Shown piece after piece: positions 58,030-64,000 of a stretch of DNA of 64,000 nt (positions are counted from its first letter, which is position 1; each line of letters starts with the position of its first letter). Below the pieces are notes generated by a model. That model had not been told where the DNA came from. It did no database searches and was given only the letters and a program-made list of their open reading frames with translations. The stretch spans positions 1 through 64,000 of IMG/VR virus record IMGVR_UViG_3300031525_000001. One strand, 5' to 3'. Source of the DNA: a virus. Both the position numbers and the translations under genes were made by a program.

Positions 58030-58967
58030 TTAAACCGAGCTACGGCGTCATCGTCGGACGGTTCCAAGTCACCGATTTAACCGAAGGGCACATGGAGCTA
58101 TTCCGTCAGGTTCGACGGAATCACAAAACTGTAATCGTGTTCGTCGGTGTGGCACCCGCAAGTCTCACACAGAACCACCCTCTGGACTTCCCGACGCGGA
58201 AGGCTATGATCCAAGCCAAATTCCCCGAGTTCATCGTGCTCCCACTCCGCGATACCCGAGACGATGAGTCTTGGAGCGAGCAACTGGATTACGCCATTTC
58301 CTCGTGTGCCGATTTCGCCGACGTTACACTGTACGGCGGACGCGACTCTTTTGTCCCGCACTACCACGGCAGATTCAAGCCTGTTGAATTGGCTCTCTCC
58401 GTTGATGCCTCCATTAGTGCAACGGCTAACCGCAAGGAACATTCTGATAAGGTGCTCGAATCTTCCGATTTCCGTGCGGGCATGATCTACGCTATTCACC
58501 ATCTGTGGCCTGTAACGCTTATGATGGTCGATATCGCCATCCTGAGCTATGACCGTAGCGAGGTTCTTCTCGCTCAAAAGCCCGGTGAAAACAAATGGCG
58601 ATTCGCAGGCGGGCACGTTGAAGCTCGAAAGGGCAACATCGAAAAGAACGCTCGGCTCGAAGCCATTGAAGAGACGGGCTGCGACCTGATTGACCAAGAG
58701 TACATCGGGTCCGCCATCATCGACGACTGGCGTTACCGTGTTGCCGACCGCAGCGTGCTGACCGCATTCTACGCAGGACGTGTCAGTAACATGGGGGCCG
58801 TGGCGAAGGACGACGTGAAGGATGTTCGCTGGTTCCGTCTCGATAAACTCACGGCATTTGACATGATGGTGGAACACATGGAGCTTCTCGTCATGTTGCA
58901 GAATTATCTCAAGAAATTCAAGGAGGCACAAAATGCCACGTCCATTCAAACCGCGTCCACTACATAA
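58026..58967 (+). CDS. nadM: Bifunctional NMN adenylyltransferase (NadM-type)/Nudix hydrolase
   Basis: 313 aa, GTG start with AGGAG upstream. N-terminal ~170 aa: GVIVGRFQVTDLTEGHMELF with the nucleotidyltransferase T/HxGH motif (TEGH), then FPTRKAMIQ and SVDASISATANRK, equivalent to the ISxT--R motif. C-terminal ~140 aa: GENKWRFAGGHVEARKG ... ARLEAIEETGCDL, a Nudix box. Such fusions make NAD+ from NMN and ATP and clean up ADP-ribose-type compounds. The 3' end overlaps the NAMPT gene by 35 nt, so both proteins are made together. Confidence 0.85.
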   Translation: MIKPSYGVIVGRFQVTDLTEGHMELFRQVRRNHKTVIVFVGVAPASLTQNHPLDFPTRKAMIQAKFPEFIVLPLRDTRDDESWSEQLDYAISSCADFADVTLYGGRDSFVPHYHGRFKPVELALSVDASISATANRKEHSDKVLESSDFRAGMIYAIHHLWPVTLMMVDIAILSYDRSEVLLAQKPGENKWRFAGGHVEARKGNIEKNARLEAIEETGCDLIDQEYIGSAIIDDWRYRVADRSVLTAFYAGRVSNMGAVAKDDVKDVRWFRLDKLTAFDMMVEHMELLVMLQNYLKKFKEAQNATSIQTASTT

Positions 58968-60369
58968 GACTGACAGCTACAAGGTCGGTCACTGGCGGTT
59001 CATCGTTCCGGGCACCACGGAAATGCTGTATTACTATGAGGCTCGCGGCGGCGAGTACCCGTACACCGTCCTGTTCGATTTGCAGGGCAACATGATCCGC
59101 AACATCGAGGGCAAGTTCGCTACGCTGACTGATGTTGAGGAAGCGGAGTACAAAGCGGGCCTGCACTTCATGAACGACCGCGCCTTCAACAAGGAAGGCT
59201 GGCGGCACGTCATCAACGCACATGGCGGCTACCTACCGCTGGACATCCGTGCGGTCAAGGAAGGTCTCCCGATCCCCGTGAAGAACGTCATGTGGACGAT
59301 GAAGAACACCTGCGATCAATGTGCGTGGGTTCCGGGCTGGACGGAAACAATTCTGGAGCACGTGTGGTATCCCTCGGCTGTCGTCACGCGGTCTCGCTAT
59401 ACCAAGCAAATCCTCGCTGAGTTCCTCGCGGAGACGGCTGATGATTTCTCCACGTTGCCGTATCAGCTTCACGATTTCGGCGGTCGCGGCGTCACTTGCG
59501 TCGAGCAAATGGGTATCGGTGCTGCGGCTCACCTTGTCAACTTCCAAGGCACGGACACACTGCCCGGAATTGACTACATCGAGCAGTTCTACGGATTCGG
59601 GAAGTTCGGCGGCGAAATGCCGGGTTACTCCGTATTCGCGTCTGAGCACTCCGTCACCACTATGTGGGGCCGTGAGTACGAATCAAAGTTTGTCGAGAAC
59701 GCACTGGATGAAGTGCCCACGGGTATTCTCTCCCTCGTTGGCGATTCCTACGACATTTTCAACTTCACTGCCAACATCATCGGCGGCACGTATCGCGAAC
59801 GCATCCGCAACCGTAACGGCAAGGTTGTGGTCCGTCCCGACTCCGGTGATCCAGTAGCGATCACTCTTCGCGTGCTGGAAATTCTGGGCGAGAAGTTCGG
59901 CATCCGCGAGACGAGCAACGGCTACAAGCTGCTTCCGCCTTGCGTCGGCGTCCTCTGGGGCGACGGCATCGACCACTACGGCATCCGCAAGATTTTGCAG
60001 GCAATGAAGGACGCCAAGTGGTCCGCAGCCAACATCGTGTTTGGTATGGGTGGTGGGCTGCTCCAGAAATTGAACCGAGATACGCAGAAGGTTGCAATCA
60101 AGTGCTGCAACGCTGTCATCAACGGTCAGCAGATTGAAATCTGGAAAGACCCGATCACCGATCCCGGCAAGGCATCGAAGCGCGGGCGGCAGGCCCTTCT
60201 GGACGACCAGCAGGGCGGCTATCACTCCATGCAGTACAGGGGTGACGGCAAGATGGGCTACCCGTTTGACATTCTTGAACCAGCGTACCTGAACGGCGAG
60301 GTCCTGCGGTTCCAGAAATTCCCTGAAATTCGGCAGCTTGCGGAAGTGCCGTTGGAAGTGTACGCATAA
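58933..60369 (+). CDS. nampT: Nicotinamide phosphoribosyltransferase
   Basis: 478 aa, full length for the family, RBS AAGGAGG. Motifs: KTDSYKVGHW at the N-terminus, LHDFGGRGV, GTDTLPGI, EHSVTTMWG, VVVRPDSGDP (phosphate/ribose site) and GMGGGLLQKLNRD. It converts nicotinamide and PRPP to NMN, which the upstream NadM turns into NAD+. Such a phage pair matches the NAD+ reconstitution pathway (NARP2-type) that counters NAD-depleting defence systems. All key segments appear intact. Confidence 0.92.
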   Translation: MPRPFKPRPLHKTDSYKVGHWRFIVPGTTEMLYYYEARGGEYPYTVLFDLQGNMIRNIEGKFATLTDVEEAEYKAGLHFMNDRAFNKEGWRHVINAHGGYLPLDIRAVKEGLPIPVKNVMWTMKNTCDQCAWVPGWTETILEHVWYPSAVVTRSRYTKQILAEFLAETADDFSTLPYQLHDFGGRGVTCVEQMGIGAAAHLVNFQGTDTLPGIDYIEQFYGFGKFGGEMPGYSVFASEHSVTTMWGREYESKFVENALDEVPTGILSLVGDSYDIFNFTANIIGGTYRERIRNRNGKVVVRPDSGDPVAITLRVLEILGEKFGIRETSNGYKLLPPCVGVLWGDGIDHYGIRKILQAMKDAKWSAANIVFGMGGGLLQKLNRDTQKVAIKCCNAVINGQQIEIWKDPITDPGKASKRGRQALLDDQQGGYHSMQYRGDGKMGYPFDILEPAYLNGEVLRFQKFPEIRQLAEVPLEVYA

Positions 60370-60391
60370 GTAGTTGATTCTGTTGGGGAAA

Positions 60392-60425
60392 TTCCTAGCT
60401 GAATTCGTGAGCCATGAGGTAGAAT
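60392..60425 (+). promoter_or_regulatory. Phage promoter, TTCCTAGCT-type (copy 5)
   Basis: TTCCTAGCT at 60392-60400, 19 nt, TAGAAT at 60420-60425 preceded by GG. Only 6 nt separate the box from ATG 60432, so the transcript should start at the ATG. Confidence 0.7.
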
Positions 60426-60431
60426 AGCCTC

Positions 60432-60842
60432 ATGGCTCACTCATTTATCGCCGTTTTGCTGTTGTCGATGGTCGCTCAAGCTCAGACACCAGCCCCACGA
60501 ACTCCCAATTTTGGGTTCGTCAGCCGCATCGAAGAGTACAAAACCGTAGCCAACACAGGCTACGGCGACCGCAGCGGGCTTGCCGCCTGCTACGATACGG
60601 TCAATCCAACGCCAGTGAACACGCCGAACCCGCTGTTGAACGGCCCATCTCTCGTGGTGGTGGACTTTATCGTGGGGTGGGATGGTGCGGTGTACAGCCC
60701 GTTCGTGCTGGAGGGCTCTGTAAACGATCCTGATGTCCGAGCCGTACTGCAAGCCATGCGCGGATGGAGGTTTCGTCCCGGTAAGTGCAACGGCGCACCT
60801 ACGAGTGCGGAAGGTCGGGTAAAGTTTAGGAAGACGCAGTAA
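60432..60842 (+). CDS. Secreted TonB C-terminal-like protein
   Basis: 136 aa. Signal peptide (MAHSFIAVLLLSMVAQAQ), then PRTPNFGFV and a domain with VVVDFIVGWDGAVYSPFVLE, VRAVLQAMRGWRFRPGKCNG and GRVKF. This follows the TonB-C fold ('V-F-V--DG-V---V----...A-r-WRF-PA--NG--v---v-F'). There is no N-terminal anchor or Pro-rich spacer, so it is a free periplasmic TonB-C-like domain that might compete with the host TonB at outer-membrane receptors. Likely leaderless mRNA. Overlaps the convergent gene by 17 nt. Confidence 0.65.
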   Translation: MAHSFIAVLLLSMVAQAQTPAPRTPNFGFVSRIEEYKTVANTGYGDRSGLAACYDTVNPTPVNTPNPLLNGPSLVVVDFIVGWDGAVYSPFVLEGSVNDPDVRAVLQAMRGWRFRPGKCNGAPTSAEGRVKFRKTQ

Positions 60843-61206
60843 ACTTTCGGGGTTCGCTGGATTCGGCTACCCCGTCTTTGTACACGATAGGTTTAACCCT
60901 CCCCCGGTACTCCATGATGTCCATGATCCACACGGCGGCGGCATAGTCGATCTTCAAGCCTTCCACCCACGTGTGACAGTTCGCCAGCCCACTCGTCGTG
61001 CTCAAAGCACACGCCTGCTCGTAGAGTCCTTCCATCTGCGTCTGCGAGTAGCTGTTCTCGGTCTGCTGTCCGTTTCTGTTGACGTAAACCTTGAACCGTT
61101 CGGGGAACCCTGTTCGCGGTACTGATACGTGGACCTCGACGGGTTCTTCCGTTTGGACAGGCCTCGGCTTGGGTGCCTCTACGGGGTGCGATCTCTTTTT
61201 CGCCAT
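60826..61206 (-). CDS. Unknown 126-aa protein
   Basis: Basic Pro-rich start (MAKKRSHPVEAPKPRPVQTE), then a strand-rich part (ERFKVYVNRNGQQTENSYS) and HTWVEGLKIDYAAAVWIMDI. Not recognised. GGGTATTAA ends 8 nt before the ATG on the reverse strand, again without a clear RBS. Divergent from the Nmad1-like gene. Confidence 0.5.
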   Translation of the reverse strand: MAKKRSHPVEAPKPRPVQTEEPVEVHVSVPRTGFPERFKVYVNRNGQQTENSYSQTQMEGLYEQACALSTTSGLANCHTWVEGLKIDYAAAVWIMDIMEYRGRVKPIVYKDGVAESSEPRKFTASS

Positions 61207-61244
61207 GCTACTGTTTAATACCCAAAATCGCAGTATTTATAGTC

Positions 61245-62012
61245 ATGGACGACATTTTCAAAGGCTCTCCTTTCTGGCAAGAAGTCCGCACCGGCCTCTT
61301 TGTGATACGTGATTACGAGTGGCGTAAATCACTCTTGGCGCTCCCTGAAATGATTGATACCGAGTTAGTTGCTCGGGGGCTTCAAACTAACGAACAGCTA
61401 CTCGCCTCAGGTTTCACTGGACACGCGATCATCCGTGGGAAGCCTGTTGATACTACTCCCAACGCTGCCATCCTCGCCGAGGCACTGCCTCCAGACTACC
61501 ACTATAACCAAGAAGCGTTGTTCCTCCAATGGATGTATCACTACTACATCCTCGAAGGTGTGGGCGACGGCTACCGCGAGACTCCACTCGCACAATGGTC
61601 GCAGGGGATGCTCCAAATGATCGAGCAGACCTTGCACTTCATGGTGTACATCTCGGCGGTCATGTGCCTACTCGAAGATGGAGTAATCAAGGGAGCCCCA
61701 ACCAAAGAAGGCATGGTCGATCTCCTGCCGATGGTGCAGTTCAAAATTCAAAAGATCACGGAGACCCTCCTGAGCAAGACCGCCGACTACGGCGAGAGCT
61801 TCCGCCGCCACGGGCTACAAGGCACCGTCCCTCGCATTTGGGACAAGATGGCTCGCTACGCCCAATTGAGTGCTCTGGGCAGGACAGCAAACTACGAACC
61901 GAAGGCGGACGCGATCAAGGATTTGTTGGGCTACTGCGTAATCGCGTGGAGCCTCATTCTGGAAGTCTCTCTGCCTGAGGAGGTAACCCATGCCGTACAT
62001 TCACGAGTCTAG
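61245..62012 (+). CDS. DUF1599/nucleotide modification-associated domain 1-like protein
   Basis: 255 aa from ATG 61245; AGTATTTA ends 5 nt upstream, no RBS. The C-terminal ~80 aa (LLSKTADYGESFRRHGLQGT, RIWDKMARYAQLSALG, YEPKADAIKDLLGYCVIAWS) fit the DUF1599/Nmad1 signature 'K--DYG-SF---G--G---R--DK--RL-------E---D---DL-GY-I'. That domain is associated with phage nucleotide or DNA-base modification. The N-terminal 170 aa is helical and not recognised. Overlaps the next gene. Confidence 0.6.
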   Translation: MDDIFKGSPFWQEVRTGLFVIRDYEWRKSLLALPEMIDTELVARGLQTNEQLLASGFTGHAIIRGKPVDTTPNAAILAEALPPDYHYNQEALFLQWMYHYYILEGVGDGYRETPLAQWSQGMLQMIEQTLHFMVYISAVMCLLEDGVIKGAPTKEGMVDLLPMVQFKIQKITETLLSKTADYGESFRRHGLQGTVPRIWDKMARYAQLSALGRTANYEPKADAIKDLLGYCVIAWSLILEVSLPEEVTHAVHSRV

Positions 62013-62334
62013 CCGCGAGGCCATTGACCCCTTCATCACCCCGCTCGCCGAGCAGCTTCACAGCCCGGGCGATCTCAACTACGCCATTACTCGCCTTTTC
62101 ATGCAGTGGCTCCTCGATAAGGGCATCGACTACGGTAACATCAATTCCGTCGCGGGCGTCCTCCAGAAGGCAATGGCTGAGTTCGACGAGCGTGTCACCC
62201 GCCCATACGAGGACTTGAAGCTCAAACAGAACGGCGACGTACCCGAGTATTCCGCCGCCAGCGCCCAAATATCCCAGATGGGAAGAGCCTTGCCAGCAAA
62301 CCATGCGCCTGATACAATACAAGCACATGGTTAA
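61990..62334 (+). CDS. Unknown 114-aa protein
   Basis: RBS GAGGAGG, start inside the end of the Nmad1-like gene. Helical sequence (AEQLHSPGDLNYAITRLFMQWL, split by Gly/Asn) with IDYGNINSVAGVLQKAM. The co-translation with the Nmad1-like gene suggests a linked function. Not recognised. Confidence 0.5.
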   Translation: MPYIHESSREAIDPFITPLAEQLHSPGDLNYAITRLFMQWLLDKGIDYGNINSVAGVLQKAMAEFDERVTRPYEDLKLKQNGDVPEYSAASAQISQMGRALPANHAPDTIQAHG

Positions 62335-62337
62335 TCT

Positions 62338-62643
62338 ATGAGAAAACTGACAAAGAAGCAATCCGAACTGATCCGCAAAGCGGCAGCCACGCTCCGCAAA
62401 TCCAACGACCCCAATCTCAAGATCGTCGCCAAGCACCTAAAGGGTGGGCTTGAGGTCGTCAACTACATGTTTGAAGCAACCGACGCGGCCCGTAAGAAGG
62501 TTCCCGCGCAGTACGAAATTGAGCCCGTGGGCATCATCAGCACCAACAAGAAAACGCAGGGCGATCTCTTGGCAGCACAGTGGTTGATCGGCATCGTCGG
62601 AGAACACGCTAAAAATGTCCTCGCCAATCAAACTGCCCGCTGA
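62338..62643 (+). CDS. Small basic helical protein
   Basis: 101 aa. MRKLTKKQSELIRKAAATLR and VAKHLKGGLEVVNYMFEATD; helical and basic, possibly nucleic-acid binding. Overlaps the next start by 29 nt. Confidence 0.45.
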   Translation: MRKLTKKQSELIRKAAATLRKSNDPNLKIVAKHLKGGLEVVNYMFEATDAARKKVPAQYEIEPVGIISTNKKTQGDLLAAQWLIGIVGEHAKNVLANQTAR

Positions 62644-63025
62644 GGAATTCCTACTGCCCATCATGCGGTTCAACGATACCGTTGGTCCGTTGTTCAACGA
62701 ACTGCGAACTCGCTTTCCGTTGAGTGACGAACACACGGATGCGGGCCTTGCCCGCTCGCTGGGCGTTTTCTTGGAGCAATGTTTCGTCCACGCGATGCAG
62801 CGATTGGAAGAGATCAAACCAGCTTCCTTAACAAACGAAGAATGGTCTGTCGCCTCGGAAGAAACAAAACGCCCACACTTGCACTGGCAGCGAAATCTGA
62901 AATACCTGAAACATAGACGACACCACTATTCCGAGATGATGGGGTATCGGCTTAACAGCAAGATTCGATCTGAAACGTATGAATTCACCGACCAAGAACT
63001 CAAAGAGGGCTGGCTGGAGACGTAG
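62615..63025 (+). CDS. Unknown 136-aa protein
   Basis: CGGAG upstream, start within the preceding gene. Helical, with RSLGVFLEQCFVHAMQRLEE and a His-rich stretch (HLHWQRNLKYLKHRRHHYSE) that could bind metal. No family recognised. Confidence 0.45.
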   Translation: MSSPIKLPAEEFLLPIMRFNDTVGPLFNELRTRFPLSDEHTDAGLARSLGVFLEQCFVHAMQRLEEIKPASLTNEEWSVASEETKRPHLHWQRNLKYLKHRRHHYSEMMGYRLNSKIRSETYEFTDQELKEGWLET

Positions 63026-63032
63026 ACACAAG

Positions 63033-63392
63033 ATGGGGCTGGTGCTCCATGATGGCTACTTCTGCTACGGCTGGAAACACGGCTGGATACCTTGGGCACC
63101 CGAATGGCTCAAACACGCCATCGTTCACGTGTGGAATTCCATCTACTGCATGAAGCACGGCCACGACGACACGCTCGTGGATTTGTACAAGGCATTTCTC
63201 GCGGAAGGTGAAGTTGACCCTGAACCTCCGACTTGTTCTCTTTGCCTCACCGAGCTTCCCGTTGATGGGAAGTACGTCACTCCCGTGAAGGAGCCTTGGT
63301 GGAAGAAGCCGCCGACGCCGGAAGAGATTGCCGAGTGGAAAGAACTAGCTCTACAGCCCGATCCCCCAGAAGACTCTCCTGATCCCAGTTAA
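63033..63392 (+). CDS. Unknown 119-aa protein
   Basis: Start MGLVLHDGYFCYGWKHGWIP at 63033 (weak GGAGA 13 nt upstream; an overlapping ATG at 62979 is the alternative). Trp/His-rich first half, then PPTCSLCLTELPVDG, a Cys pair like half a zinc finger, and an acidic Pro-rich tail. Converges on and overlaps the kinase gene by 116 nt. Confidence 0.45.
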   Translation: MGLVLHDGYFCYGWKHGWIPWAPEWLKHAIVHVWNSIYCMKHGHDDTLVDLYKAFLAEGEVDPEPPTCSLCLTELPVDGKYVTPVKEPWWKKPPTPEEIAEWKELALQPDPPEDSPDPS

Positions 63393-63867
63393 TCTCCAAC
63401 CAAAAATCCCCAACTAGATCGCGCACAGTTGTGTCGAGAGCCCGTGCGTCCGCCTCCGTCCGCTGCGTGCGGGACTCGGGGTCGTAACTTCCGGGTCGCG
63501 GATGGATGAAGACGTTAAAGGTATCGAAATTTGGTTCGATATCGCGGATGGCCTTTTTGAGGTTGTCGTAGTAGATGTGACCCTTGCAGTAAAGTAGGCA
63601 CTGGATGATGGGGGAGTCGCTTACGACCGCCTCGAAGCCGTGCCGCTGGAGCCGCAGCACCCGCTCATAGGTCTGTCCGACCATGAGGATTTGGTTGTCG
63701 AGAAGTTGTGGCGGCACCGTGTTGGGTACGCCGCCGTAGATGAGATCACGGGCGGGCTCGTACAGCAAATCCGCCCTAACCCCCGCCTTTTTAAGCCGAT
63801 ACGCCAGATAGTATCCAAATGTGGTCTTTCCCGCTCCCGGACCCCCGCACAAATTGAAAAGCACCAT
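63277..63867 (-). CDS. P-loop kinase/ATPase, possibly 5-hmdU DNA kinase-like
   Basis: 196 aa from ATG 63867 (GGGGAC upstream); an in-frame TTG at 63948 would add 27 aa and a stop lies just beyond it. Walker A is LCGGPGAGKTTFG. Then ADLLYEPARDLIYG, NQILMVGQTYERV, VVSDSPIIQCLLY, FNVFIHPRPGSYDP and RTEADARALDTTVRDL follow. This is the phage AAA_28/NadR-like kinase pattern also used by 5-hydroxymethyldeoxyuridine DNA kinases in thymine-hypermodifying phages. Given the aGPT-PPlase-like gene at 36 kb, a DNA-base kinase is plausible but unproved. Confidence 0.65.
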   Translation of the reverse strand: MVLFNLCGGPGAGKTTFGYYLAYRLKKAGVRADLLYEPARDLIYGGVPNTVPPQLLDNQILMVGQTYERVLRLQRHGFEAVVSDSPIIQCLLYCKGHIYYDNLKKAIRDIEPNFDTFNVFIHPRPGSYDPESRTQRTEADARALDTTVRDLVGDFWLEINWDQESLLGDRAVELVLSTRQSLPASAASSTKAPSRE

Positions 63868-64000
63868 TCGCTTGTCCCCAAGTAGATTTGTTAGGAACGT
63901 CGCACCCTGATCTTCAAGGGTGAGAGCATCCGCCCGAGTTGAACCCAAGCCGCGTTATCAACGGGTTTAGCCTCTATCTTCTTCGCAGAAGTGCCCGTAC

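Noticed and set aside
1-64000. Reassignment of TAG to an amino acid, suggested by the amber in 49633-50013 and CUA in tRNA-like loops
   Set aside because: Many well-supported genes end in TAG with correct spacing to the next start (for example 5193, 31311, 36191, 41904, 45479, 57303), so TAG is a normal stop here.
1-64000. CRISPR arrays or insertion sequences
   Set aside because: No regularly spaced 20-40 nt repeats beyond the short operator-like array at 4511, and no transposase-like gene or terminal inverted repeats were seen.

Overview
This window is part of a large tailed-phage genome, most likely a jumbo-type virus with a contractile tail. Genes are tightly packed, often overlapping by 1-40 nt. 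The left 33 kb is a tail-tip/baseplate/adhesin block with very large proteins, and the right half is a patchwork of small phage genes, tRNAs, DNA-modification and NAD-salvage enzymes. No ribosomal RNA, cellular operon or integrase is visible. The host is probably a diderm bacterium. Several phage proteins carry Sec signal peptides followed by Pro/Ala/Thr-rich linkers, and they end in OmpA-like, TonB-C-like or Rap1a-like domains. Together with the Ig-like (He_PIG-type) repeats this recalls Acidobacteriota, but that is inference only.

Layout. 1-4.5 kb: end of a spike-like protein and a 1195-aa tail protein. 4.5-6.6 kb: a promoter with an operator-like repeat array, then a lysis-like set (secreted muralidase-like protein, two-helix membrane protein, second putative hydrolase). 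6.7-8.2 kb: a reversed gene and an HNH homing endonuclease. 8.2-33.4 kb: adhesin and baseplate genes, including a beta-helix protein, a 2098-aa Ig-like protein with an embedded DUF3494 (ice-binding-type) domain, a protein ending in a Hint domain, a lysozyme-bearing hub protein, a baseplate J-like wedge and a GIY-YIG endonuclease. 33.4-38.5 kb: a tRNA-like gene, then a DNA-base hypermodification pair (Mom-like and alpha-glutamyl/putrescinyl-thymine pyrophosphorylase-like). 38.5-39 kb: a circularly permuted (two-piece) tmRNA. 39-44.8 kb: small genes, two endonuclease VII-like genes and a peptidyl-tRNA hydrolase 2-like gene. 44.8-47.6 kb: a cluster of canonical tRNAs (Lys, Ile, Thr, Thr, Gln) mixed with strongly aberrant tRNA-like genes. 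47.6-52.5 kb: secreted proteins, a radical SAM gene with a broken frame, and a lectin-like gene with an in-frame amber. 52.5-64 kb: an ASCH/DUF3850 protein, a PP2C-type phosphatase, a UvrD-like helicase interrupted by an intein, a NadM-Nudix plus NAMPT NAD salvage pair, a TonB-C-like secreted protein, a DUF1599/Nmad1-like protein and a P-loop kinase.

How it works together. The left block builds the cell-binding and cell-piercing apparatus. tRNAs, tmRNA and the PTH2-like protein form a translation-support set. The Mom-like, pyrophosphorylase-like, Nmad1-like, kinase and radical SAM proteins could together chemically disguise phage DNA. NadM and NAMPT can rebuild NAD+ after host NAD-depleting defence. 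Expression seems to use a recurrent promoter (TTCCTAGCY, exactly 19 nt, TATAAT-like) found five times, and several genes start 5-8 nt after a -10 box, suggesting leaderless mRNAs.
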